A stretch of DNA of 64,000 bases from Juglans regia. Lineage: Eukaryota > Streptophyta > Magnoliopsida > Fagales > Juglandaceae. The position numbers and the translations under genes are program-made. Positions 1 to 12,691 of this stretch are shown here, piece after piece. Location: assembly GCF_001411555.2 (NCBI RefSeq), contig NC_049912.1, positions 25,367,722 through 25,431,721 on the forward strand. Reading direction: 5' to 3'. The notes beneath the pieces were generated by a model. That model had not been told where the DNA came from. It searched no databases and saw only the letters and a list, made by a program, of their open reading frames with translations. Every line of letters starts with the position of its first letter. The first letter of the stretch is position 1.

Positions 1-2036
<2,036 letters not shown>

Positions 2037-2164
2037 AATTTGAACGTGAAGGCAGAAAATGCACGATGGCAGAGACTAAGCAGAGAGAGAACGGAAGACA
2101 GAGGCAGTCGGCAGAGAATACAGGAACGGGAGAAAGAAGAAAGAAGTCGTGCCTTTTAAAAAAA

Positions 2165-2190
2165 GGAAATGAAGGGTCTAGAAGCGGTGG
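2165..2190 (-). promoter_or_regulatory. Heat-shock-element-like repeat upstream of CPN60
   Basis: About 135 bp upstream of the CPN60 start codon the plus strand reads GAAGGGTCTAGAAG. Read as alternating 5-bp units this is GAA-GTC-GAA, one mismatch from the nGAAnnTTCnnGAAn heat-shock element. Heat inducibility of CPN60 genes is known for the family; that this site binds HSF is inference. Confidence 0.35.
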
Positions 2191-2629
2191 CCACAGGCGG
2201 CTTCTAGTTCTAGGGTTTAAGGGTTTTTGTGTTTTTTTTTTTTCCAATATTTTAATTATAATATTGGAATGGCCAAAGGGAATGCATTTTTACCCCAGTC
2301 CACTGACTCGACGTGGTTTAAGGTTTCTCTATGACTTCCAAAACTCTGTTTGGTAGAAGAGAAAAAGAAAATCCCGAATCCGCATTGCTTTTCATAATTA
2401 TTTTTGTTAATGCAAATGTTGATTGCGCCGGCTAAAGCATAAAAGATATGTGTTGCCTTCTTGCACTAATGAAATAAACACAACAAATTTCATCGAATTA
2501 GTTGTCAACAAAATTTGCATGCTTCTGTAAACGTGTCTTAACACTCGACAAATTCATTCAATAGTGTCTCAACAACCCCTGTTTTCTGGCACCAACGTGA
2601 AAGATTATGCCGCTTGATCTTGATCTTGC

Positions 2630-3240
2630 GTTTCGATACGGATAGAATTTAAAATCATCTCAATTCATCTCAAATTATCATTATAATTTTTTTAAATTTT
2701 AATATAAAATATAATAAACAATTTAATTTTTTTTAATTATAAAATTATACTAATATTAAAAATTAATATTCTAATAATATTTTATCATCTCATCTCAACT
2801 CAATTCAATTCGACATTCAAATGCAACTTTACAGTCGTTTCTCAATGGAGATCTCAATAAATCATGAGATAAAAAAGATGAAATAAAGTTAAAAATTAAA
2901 TAAAATATTTTTTTAATATTATTTTTATTATAAAAATTAAAAATTTGAATTATTTATTATATTTTATTTAAAAATTTGAAAAAAATTATAATAATTAGAT
3001 TAAATGAATTTAGATGATTTCATTATCTAAACATCTAAAAGAAATTAAACTTTATTTGGATATAATAAATGTTTCATCTCAACTGATTTTATTATTATTT
3101 TTTTAAATTCTTACACAAAATATAATAAATTTTTAAAAATTTTAAATAATAATAATATTAAAAAATAATATTTTATTTATATTTTATTTAATTTTTAACT
3201 TTTACCTTATTTCATTTTAACTATCTAAATTATCCCTAAA
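2630..3240. mobile_element. Cluster of three AT-rich MITE relics
   Basis: Three head-to-tail copies (about 2630-2815, 2838-3040, 3047-3235) share the same anatomy. Each has outer CATCTCAACTCA or GAGATGAAAT ends, an inner run of poly-A/T words such as AATATTATTTTTATTAT, and flanks resembling TATTTGGATA or TATCTAAA. The same family recurs at least a dozen times in the window. Target duplications were not resolved. No gene is visible between CPN60 and the hAT element. Confidence 0.6.
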
Positions 3241-3629
3241 AATGCAACTTACTAATCCGTCCACATGTTTTTCTTGTAGCTAGATTGAAAAGTCATTGGG
3301 AGATGAAGAGACACCTGTGAATTTATGTTTAGAAAAATACTTTAGCTACGCAGACAAATATTTTATAAATTGAAATAGTTTAATATGATATATTATATTA
3401 TTTTTATTATAAAATATATTTAACATATAATCCAATTAATTTATAGATTTATTTTTATAAAAAAAATTGTGATCCCAAACTTCTCGTCTAGTACATGAAT
3501 GAACAAAAAAAATTAGTTTATTTTTTGGTATATTTAAACTTCTGAGGAAAATAATGGATAAAGAGATTCTAAAGAGCATAACTGAGCACAGACGCCACGT
3601 TGTTTTCACGCACGTCAATTAAAGTAAGG

Positions 3630-3838
3630 TGCAGTTTAGACAGTGAGATATAATATAATTTTAAATAAAAATTAAAAATTAAATAAAATATTATTAAGAT
3701 ATTATTTATTATTATTATTACTATTTTAAAACTTAAAAAAGTTTATAATTTTTATTATATTTTATAATAATTTAAAAAATATATAATGATGAGATAAGAT
3801 GAGATAAAATATTTTTATTATCTAAACTTAGCCATATG
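3630..3838. mobile_element. MITE relic (GATGAGAT family)
   Basis: This copy starts near TTTAGACAGTGAGATATAA and ends GATGAGATAAGATGAGAT...TATCTAAACTTAG. Its AT-rich core (TTTATTATTATTATTA, AAACTTAAAAAAGT) matches the other members. The paired TTTAGACA / TATCTAAA ends look like eroded terminal inverted repeats. Confidence 0.55.
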
Positions 3839-4162
3839 ATCCAAGTATCAATCAAAGGTTGAAAACCATGACAAGTGACTGGCACTTGAAAATCAAGTCC
3901 CCTAGAGTCCTAGACTAGGGCTGTAAGTAATTCGATCCAAATCAATCATACTGAATTATAGACCAGTCAATCTCAATCTCAAAATATGTGGACCGATGAA
4001 TTCGGTCCTCTCTCATAATCTATAAATTTAGACCAGATGGGACCGAATTGGATCGAACTCATATATATATATATATATATATTGATAAGTAATAAGTTAT
4101 TTTATTGATATGAAAGAGGCATAGCCCAGGTACACTAGAAGTATACATGTGAATACATCAGT

Positions 4163-7100
4163 TTAGTGACTCGAAACAATTACAAGGAAATCATGAAAAC
4201 TAAGACCATTCAAATCAAGAGCAATGGCCCACACAAACAAGGTCTTCCAGAAAAAGCTCCTAAACTCTTCCAAAGAGCGTTCATAATCCTCAAAAAGTCT
4301 CTCATTACGTTCATTCCAAATACACCAGAAAATACATATAGGAACCATATTCCACACTGCTGCAATTTGTGCTGTTCCTGAGATCCCATTCCAGCTTGCT
4401 AACAAGTCAACCACCCTACCCGGCATCCCCCATGCTAATCCCATTCTACTGAAAAAATTAGTCCAGATATCTCGAGCAAACTCACAATGAAGAAGTAAAT
4501 GGTCCACCGTTTCCCCACTTTTTCTGCACAAACAGCACCAGTCCATAATAATGAGGCCACGTCTTCTAAGATTATCAAAGGTCAGAATCTTCCCTAGAGC
4601 TGCCGTCCACACAAAAAATGCAGCCTTTGTCGGTGCTTTAGTCCTCCAGATATTCTTCCAAGGGAAAATATGTCTTTGGTGCATATTAATGGATTCATAA
4701 AAAGAGCTTACCGAAAATTTCCCTTTCCTAGAGGGGCACCAAACCATCGTATCTTCCAAAGTGGCAGTAGTGGTAATGTTGTACAGCATGCTCAGAAATC
4801 CCACCAGCTCATTCACTTCCCAATCGTGTGCATCCCGAGTGAGGTTGATAGTCCACTCCTGGGTGCCTTGGTTAAGAACCCGCAAGTTAGCCACCATAGC
4901 TTCTTTTTCCCTTGCAATTCTGAAAATCATAGGATAAGCATCCTTCAAGGCCGTGTTTCCCAACCACACATCTTGCCAAAAGCTGATCCTACTACCATCC
5001 CCCAAACGCAAACGAGTGTTACTAGCAAAAGAGTACCATCCTTTTCGAATAAACTTCCATAGCCCCACTCCATATGTCCCCCTACCCTCTTTAGAACACC
5101 AACCCCCTCTTTCACTTCCATACTTCATATCCACCACCCCTTTCCATAAAGCCCCCCTCTCATGATTATAACGCCACAACTATTTCCCTAATAGTGCCTT
5201 ATTGAACGCCCTCACATTCCGGACCCCCAATCCACCGTCTCTCAAAGGGGAACATACCTTTTCCCACCCTACTAGATGGAACTTACGCTCATCTCCTAAC
5301 CCACTCCACAAAAAATCCCGTTGAAGTTTCTCTATTCTAGAAGCAATACTTGCGGGGAGGGGAAATAAAGATAAGTAATATGTGGGGAGATTGGATAAGG
5401 TACTCTTCATAAGTGTGATTCGCCCCCCTTTAGAGAGATACAACCTTTTCCACTCGGCCAACCTACGCTCAAATTTTTCCAGCACCCCTTCCCAAATTGT
5501 CTTTGCTTTGAAAGAAGCCCCCAACGGTAAACCAAGGTACTTCAATGGCAACGAAGCAACCCCACATCCCAAAATATTCGCCAACCCTCTAATATTGCTG
5601 ACTTCTCCAACCGCAACCATCTCCGTCTTGGCAAGATTAACCTTCAACCCGGATACCGCTTCATAACATAGTAAGATGGCCTTCAAAGATTGTATATGCC
5701 CTTCATTTGCCTCACAAAAAAGTAAAGTGTCATCTGCAAACAAAAGATGAGAAATAATAGTGGAACCATGGGTATCTCCCACTGAGAAACCTGAAAAAAA
5801 ATCCTCCTTCTACTGCCGCCGACACCATACGACTTAGTGCCTCCATAACTAAGACAAATAAAAGAGGTGATAGTGGGTCACCTTGTCGCAGCCCCCTCGA
5901 ACTATGAAAAAAACCCACGGGATCACCGTTTATCAGAACCGAGAAGCGAACCGATGACACACAGTATCTCATCCACTTCCTCCATTTTTCCCCAAACCCA
6001 CATCTCCTCAGCATGTACATCAAAAAATCCCAATTTACATGATCATAAGCCTTCTCCATATCGAGTTTGCATAAAATACCTGGATCTCCCGACTTGAGCC
6101 TGCTGTCCAAACATTCATTAGCTATAAGAACCGAGTCCAAAATTTGTCTCCCCCTCACAAAAGCATTTTGAGACTTAGAGATAATATTCTCCATGACCGT
6201 GCTCATCCTGTTAGCAAGAGCTTTGGCAAGTATCTTATACACACGCCCACAAGACTAATAGGTCTAAAATCTTGTACCTCTCTTGCACCGGCCTTTTTAG
6301 GGACTAGTGCAATAAAAGTAGCATTTAAGCTTTTCTCAAATCTTCCATGACTGAAAAATTCCTGAAAAACCAGCATTATGTCCTCTCGCACCACCTCCCA
6401 ACAAACCTGGAAAAAAGCCATTGTGAATCCATCCGGGCCTGGAGCTTTATCTTTGTTCATATTCCTGATTACTTGTTTTACCTCTTCCTCTTCAAATGGT
6501 CTCTCCACCCAATCCATACTATATTGGTCAATTACCTCAAAAGCTAGACCATCTATTGTGGGCCTCCATGCATGAGGGTCCGATAACAAATGTTCAAAAT
6601 GCCCTACCACATGTTCTTTTATCTCACCCTGATCTGAAGACACATCTCCATCTATGCTCAAAGACTCAATGTAGTTAAACCTCCTATGTGCATTGGCCAT
6701 GCGATGAAAGAACTTTGTGTTTTTATCCCCCTCCCGAAGCCACAAGGCCCTTGACTTTTGTCTCCATGAAATTTCCTCCATTAAAGTCAATCTTTCCAAT
6801 TCAGCAACTACCTGACCTTTTCTGATATTTTCTTCCCCTACACCCTCCAGACCTTGTAACTCCTGAATCAAACTCTTCTTTTGTAAAGTTATATCACCAA
6901 CTACCTGTTCATTCCAAATCTTCAAGTCCTTCTTCAAAGCTTTCAACTTTCCAGCCAGTACATAACTCGGATTGCCCTAAAAAAGGTATGAATTCCACCA
7001 TTGCCTGACCATCTCCACAAATCCATCCATCTTTAACCACATATTCTCAAACTTGAACGGCCTTCTACCCCCTTGAGTACCGCCACAAGCTAACAATATA

Positions 7101-7777
7101 GGGAAGTGATCAGAGCATATCCTTGAAAGCCTAGTTTGACTTACATCTGAGTATTGTGTCTCCCACAAGGAAGAGATGAGAAATCTATCAAGTCTTGACC
7201 AGGTTTGATTATTAGACCAAGTGTAATCGCCTCCCATTAATGGTAAATCCATAAGGCCTACCTCAAAAATGAAATCCGAAAAATCCACCATAGCTTGGTT
7301 TTGTCGACCCGCCCCTGAACTTTCGCTGGAAAATCTTGTCACATTAAAGTCCCCACCTATACACAACGGTACCTCCCACCAAGAACATAGGCCAGCAAGC
7401 TCATCCCAAAGCAACCTCCTCTCACTGTCCAAATTGGGACCATATACCCCAATAAACGCCCATAAAAAATTATCTTCTGTGTTTTTAAAAAAACACCCAA
7501 CCGAATATTCTCCCACAAACTCATCACTATTTTCCACCACCCTCTTATCCCACATAATCAAAATTCCACCCGAAGCCCCTTTCGAAGGCAAATATGACCA
7601 GCCTACATATTGACAGCTCCATAAGCTCCGAATAATACTTCTATTGATAATCTTCAACTTTGTTTCTTGTAGACAGATAATTTCCACTTTCCATTGCCTT
7701 AATAGAGCTCTTATTCGCAAACGTTTATTAACCTCATTCAGTCCCCTAACATTCCAACACAATATTCTAGGCTTCAT
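4163..7777 (-). pseudogene. LINE ORF2: endonuclease, reverse transcriptase, zf-RVT
   Basis: The endonuclease part (7777-6980) shows [31 protein letters not shown] and CSDHFPILL. The reverse transcriptase follows with [40 protein letters not shown] and the catalytic FADD. The C-terminal zinc-binding domain shows CCLCRKSGETVDHLLLHC and FWCIWNERNERLFED. Four disruptions are visible: an in-frame TAG at 6979-6977, frameshifts near 6242 and 5780, and an in-frame TAG at 5182-5180 where Trp is expected. The element is therefore inactive, although long intact stretches suggest moderate age. Confidence 0.92.
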
Positions 7778-8744
7778 TTAACAACTGTTCCAGCCCTCCC
7801 CTTGTTTCTTGTACGACTTGCACTCCCCTCCTTTCCATCATAATTAATAGACCACGTCAGCCTCTTTAACTCCCTATTTCTTTTTAACCCTGTACCATGT
7901 TGTCCTGCCTCAATGGCTATAATCAGTGCCTTGAACTGTTCTTCATATCCTTTACACGAAATTCCCATGCAACTTTGAAGTTCCTCTACCTTTTTCAATA
8001 CCCAATCATCTGAAACATTAGGAATAATCATTCTTATTGGAGTCGGATCCGCTCCTGCATACTCCTCCCCCACTTTAGAGCATTTACTTGGCTCAATCAT
8101 CTTCAACTGACTTTCCCCTACCATCTCTGATGCGCTCCCACACTCCACTGTGACTATAGCTTCTTGCCGAGCACCTTCAGAACCTTTGCTGTGTGCCAGA
8201 AGCTCGAGCCTTTCCACCGAGATTATCTGTGGCAACCCGGATGAACACAATTGATCTAGAGGTATCCCCTGACTCCCTGAGGGGTTCTGTGGTGTCCCTG
8301 AAGAAAACACACACCCATCCTCATACAAACTCAATTCCAGACCTACCCCTTCCACGATTTCTCCCACCTCCACCTCCGTCGGTTGTAGTGTCACCGCCAG
8401 ACCACCCACTACGTCACCATGAGCCGTCGCTCCCTTCTGTTCCATCCCCTGTCCAAGACTCGGTCTTGATGTTCGTGTTTCGGGCCCTCCAGCGAACCCG
8501 AAACCTCGGAGGGTTTCGGGATATGCTTCTCTGCCGCCGACAAAACTTCCATCGAGGCCTCTGCTTCCTCCGTCGACGTCGACTGAGGTTGCGCCGGCGT
8601 CGGCGACCCTGGCCCACCCCCCGATGGGCCTGCTAACCCACTCCCCATTGGGCCTGCAAGATGGCCTACTTTCTTCCTCCAGAAAGAAAGCTTCTGCGGC
8701 GTGGGCTCAGTCTGGGCTTTCCCTATGGGCCCAACCCACCCCAC
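7774..8744 (-). pseudogene. LINE ORF1 (gag-like) remnant
   Basis: Two overlapping frames (8744-8409 and 8445-7774) carry a Pro/Gly/Ser-rich segment followed by an acidic C-terminal half. The shared DRGWNRRE stretch shows they are one reading frame broken by a shift near 8430. I see no RNA-binding core or CCHC knuckle, so the N-terminal part appears lost. The end of this frame overlaps the ORF2 start as ATGA (ORF1 stop 7776-7774, ORF2 ATG 7777-7775), as in bicistronic plant LINEs. Assignment rests mainly on position. Confidence 0.6.
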
Positions 8745-9204
8745 TTCTTCATTACTCAGACCTCCTGCCCCACTTCTTCCTCTATTACCTGCCCCACTTC
8801 TTCTTTACCCAAAACGCTGCGTATAAGCCCCTTTACTTTAACACTCAACTCCTCCAATGAAGCCTGCAAATATATATCCTCCAATGAAGCATATATATAT
8901 ATATTTTAATAATTTAATAAATAATTTTTATATATTAATTATATAAGTTAATGATATAATTTTTATCTAATTTATTATCATTTATCATAGAAAATACAAA
9001 ATAATATGTGCTATCAATTAATAATAAATAATAAATCATGTTATAGTTTATGTCATTATATGTAAATAGTTAATACATCATACATTCATATATACTCTAC
9101 TATCTACAATTAATTAAACTAATTATATAATTTTCTTTAAATATCTAAGTTGTAAGTAAATATGAATAATTTATGTATAATTAAATTATTTGATATTCAT
9201 TAAC

Positions 9205-9385
9205 ATTGGCTCGAGCACCCATTGAGCGAACACTAGAGTTTGTGTCTCGCTCAAATCTACTGTCGCACAAGATTCGAGCGAACTCATGGGTTTAGCTTTA
9301 CTCAAACCCATTGTCTAGCGCACATTGAGCGAGCTCGTGGTTAGAGCTTTGCGTGAGCGATAGTCGAACGAACTCACTGTTTCTC
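9205..9385. repeat. Degenerate GAGCGA-type direct repeats inside the hAT element
   Basis: A GC-richer island in AT-rich sequence. It repeats CATTGAGCGA, GATTCGAGCGAACTCATGG, CATTGAGCGAGCTCGTGG and GTCGAACGAACTCAC at irregular spacing of about 45-60 bp. No coding potential is seen. It may be internal subterminal repeats of the hAT element. Confidence 0.4.
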
Positions 9386-9837
9386 GATTTTTCAACTCCA
9401 AAATCAATCTCTACCCCCAACAATTAATAATTATGATACTAAATAGTAAAGTCTAAGTTAGTATGTAATAATTATCAACATCATAAATATAATTATACTA
9501 AAATACTTTTTTAATAATTTAATTAAATAATCTATATTAATAATTCACTTAATTTTAATTTAGTAATTTAAATATATTTTTATTAATTTATTTAAAAAAT
9601 AAAATAAAATAATCAAGCCAAACAGAACGGATCGAACTAGATCGATAGCTACCGGTCCGGTCCAATCAAGAAAAAATGATGACCACAAATTTATCACCGA
9701 ATCAACCAAATCGATTTACACCCCTGTCCTAGACCATGACTTGGGAAAGGAAAATATTTTTTTGTTGTCTAATAATAAAAGCCCAAGTCATTTATAGATA
9801 CGAAATAATTAGATAAAGTACAATGTACACTTAATGT

Positions 9838-10020
9838 ATATTGGATAATAATATAAGATGTGATGATTTTAAATGAAAATGAAAATGAAAATTAAATATT
9901 GATAAAATATTATTTTTTAATTTTATTATTATTTTGAGATTTGAAAAAATTGAATTATTTATTATATTTTGTATGATAATTTAAAAAAATTATAATAATA
10001 AAATGAGACGAGATGAAACC
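9838..10020. mobile_element. MITE relic (GATGAGAT family)
   Basis: Bounded by TAAGATGTGATG on the left and AAAATGAGACGAGATGAAAC on the right. The core TTTTATTATTATTTTGAGA then TTTGAAAAAATTGAATTATT is shared with the copies at 40975 and 3640. Confidence 0.5.
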
Positions 10021-12491
10021 GTTTCTATATCATTTGGAGCTTGTTCATAATTTAAAAGTTACCAAATGATATTATTTTCTTTGAAATAATTATTTACGGG
10101 CAACATAGAATCTAATTCATCAAACTATATCAAAATACGTAAATTTATAAAACAATTTGTATAATCTTTTATACATTTGTTTCTCAAATTTTAACCAAAT
10201 GATTATAGGCAAATAGATTATGAGTGGCAATTCGTGTTTGCAGATTGTATTTGTGTTGTATCAAGTTATGATAGACTATTTAATCAATTAAAACATGACT
10301 CGTTTAATTAAATAGATCAAATCCTAAAATCACAACACAAACTAAATAAATATAGAGTGACATGACACGATTAATTTAATCTGTCCAATAATTAACTTTG
10401 GGCTAACATAAACATTATCCATTTAACATACTTTTAACCCATTTCATATAAATGTGACTTGTATATTTAATTTTTAACTCAATTAATATCATTTCATATA
10501 TAATAATTATTCACAATTATAACTAGATTTATGATAAAAATATTTTATTATCAATATTTAAATCAATAAATTATAAGAAAATCAATATTTTCATAAAATT
10601 AAATTACATATTAACAAAAAATTTAATAGCTTGAGATATTAAACAGTCAAATACTAATATTAATGTTACATATTCTAAAAAGTTTATATATGACTAGGCC
10701 TTATTTAGTTACACAATTTAGATGAGATGAGATAAGATATTTTAAATATTAATAAGATGAGATGAGATGAGATAGTTTATAAAAAAATATACGTTTAGAT
10801 AGTAAGATGACATGTGATAGTTTTGACTTTTTGAGATTTGATAAAGTGGTGAGTCCCACCAATAATTGGATATAATTTAATAATTATTGATTATATAATA
10901 ATGAATATATTAATAAAAAAAAGTAATATTGATGAGTAATATTAAACTAATGTATAAAAATTCTAATTATGACCTGTTTATTTTTCTAAAATATAGGAAA
11001 TTTAAAATTAGCGTTTCTAGTTATAAATTATTCTAATTATGATCTATTTTTCTAGAAACTCGGAGCAATGTTATTTGGACTGGGTTCGAAAATGCCGTTC
11101 GGAGTTTTCAAAATGAAAATGAGAAGGAAAAAAAAACAAAAGAATGCAAGAGGAGGACGACGGACATCAGTTTTTCACTGTTTTTAGACTTTACTTTTTA
11201 TCGTTCTTATGCCAGATATTCTTTTTCTTGTTATTTATTGTGATGTATTTTTTTAAAATTATTTTTACATGTATTTTTTTAATATTTTTAAATATATATT
11301 TTTAAAAAATTCATAATATCATTAAAAAATATTTTATTAATCACAAAATTAAAAAAAATATATATAAAAAAAAGTCAACAATAACTCCCAACAGGAGCTA
11401 AGAGCGATGAGACTGTATTATTTGAAATAAAATGCCTAATATGAGTAATGCTACATACAGTTATAAAATACGCAAATGCCGTATAGTCATTTTGAAAAAA
11501 AATAGAGTCTACTATTAAAAAATTAATTTCTTTTATGTAAGTCTCATATTTATTCACTTTTTTCAAAGCGACTGCATGATACTTGCACACTCACGACTGC
11601 AAGTATCATTTCTCATTTATAAAAGGATAATACTACTCTTTTCTCTCTATTTTACCACTCAACTTTACCACTTTAATGTTTTAATTTATTTTTTTACTTA
11701 GTAATTAAGGAAGTATTTTTTAATAATATTATAATTTGTTTATATTTTTTAAAAATCTTTAAAAATGTTAATAAATAGATTTATGAAAAAAAAAAAATCT
11801 TATAACTAACGATGACAACTCCCAACGATAGCTGAGGGCAATGACTCTAGTAAAACTCTTTATAAAATTTGAAAAAATTTATTTATAGAATAAATATTCT
11901 TCACACACTACTGTGTGAAGAAGCCCCAGCACACCTAACATGTTGGGGCGAAAAAAAAAAAAAAATTATGAAGGGTGTGCTGCGGCTTCCGGCTTCCGGC
12001 TTCCGGCTGATGCGCAGCACAACCCTTATTTATATTATACGAATTGATTGCTAGTTTGGCATATTGAACCATAACTGACTTGTTTATATTTTCGATTCGT
12101 CCGTTTTAACATAAATCCATTTATATTAAACAATCTGCTAATTTCGTTCGTATAGAATTCACCAATGTGTCATATATGGCCACCCTGGGTATGTGTGACA
12201 TGTTAGTGGCCTTGCAGTCTCACATCGACAATATCGTTTGGTTAGATGAGATATAAATTTTTAAACAGTAATGGAATGATATTTGTATGATAGTAAAATA
12301 ATTTAAATTAAGATTTTTATTAAATTTTAAAAAATAAAATTAGAATATTATATTTTTATTTTAAAATTGAAAAAACTAAATTATTATTAATTTAAAAAAA
12401 TGGTAAGGATGAAAAAAAAAATGAAAAATGAAAAATGAAAAATGAAAATATTAATATTTAAATAATATTTAAATATTAAAATGAGATGAGA
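10021..12491. other. AT-rich intergenic tract before NDUFA13
   Basis: I see no supportable gene here. It contains a MITE-like copy at about 10700-10870 (TAGGCCTTATTTAGTTACAC start, GATGAGATGAGATGAGAT core). The stretch at 10215-10400 (GACTCGTTTAATTAAATAG and similar words) looks like an old DNA-transposon end. A further GATGAGAT-family copy occupies about 12236-12492, ending just before the NDUFA13 5' leader. A TTCCGGCTTCCGGCTTCCGG triplet repeat sits near 11988-12006. Confidence 0.45.
11443..11614. mobile_element. TIR MITE (GAGTAATGCTACATACAGT family)
   Basis: The left end is GAGTAATGCTACATACAGT and the complement of the right end is GAGAAATGATACTTGCAGT. Internal matches continue into TAGTCATTTTGAAAAAA versus CAGTCGCTTTGAAAAAA. 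The arms are therefore about 60 bp of imperfect inverted repeat around an AT-rich centre. Length is about 170 bp with no ORF of interest. Confidence 0.6.
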
Positions 12492-12691
12492 GATAGCAAG
12501 TGCCCATCCAGACGGACCTAGTACTCTCGTTCGCAGACAACCAGAGTCCAGACTCCCACCGCTGCCACACAGGAATTTGCTCGGAGCGTTTTAGATTTCC
12601 TCCGAGGCCTCTTTCTCCAATTTCTACCCACGCAGCTCCTCAGGACTCCCGTGTTTCCGTTCTACCATATTCCCAGAGAGAGAGACCAAAG

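Larger units (their letters stand above)
4081..8889 (-). mobile_element. L1-type LINE retrotransposon, 5'-truncated and decayed
   Basis: A non-LTR element on the minus strand, running from an ORF1 remnant at about 8.75 kb to a 3' UTR ending near 4081. Its order is ORF1, apurinic-type endonuclease, reverse transcriptase, then a zinc-binding C-terminal domain. The 3' UTR (4081-4160) contains the ATACTTCTAGTGTACCTGGG block that recurs as isolated tails elsewhere in this window. The candidate target duplication is CATATATATATATAT at 4060 and 8890, which is weak evidence because it is simple sequence. The tail shows AT repeats instead of a clean poly-A. Confidence 0.9.
3916..9726. mobile_element. 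hAT-type DNA transposon (non-autonomous) split by a LINE
   Basis: The left end reads TAGGGCTGTAAGTAATTCGA. The right end reads TCGATTTACACCCCTG, whose complement is CAGGGGTGTAAATCGA. These imperfect inverted ends match the CAGGGGTGTAAA-type termini of plant hAT elements. Both sides are flanked by the perfect 8-bp direct repeat TCCTAGAC (3908-3915 and 9727-9734), the hAT target-duplication length. Without the LINE the element is roughly 1 kb of AT-rich sequence with no transposase, hence non-autonomous. Its interior holds a GGACCGATGAATTCGGTCC palindrome near the left end and a GAGCGA-rich block at 9205-9385. Confidence 0.7.

Noticed and set aside
4061..4082. (AT)n tract as a functional regulatory site
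   Set aside because: Simple repeat at a LINE junction, like other TA microsatellites at 20828, 24690, 27290, 47110 and 47322.
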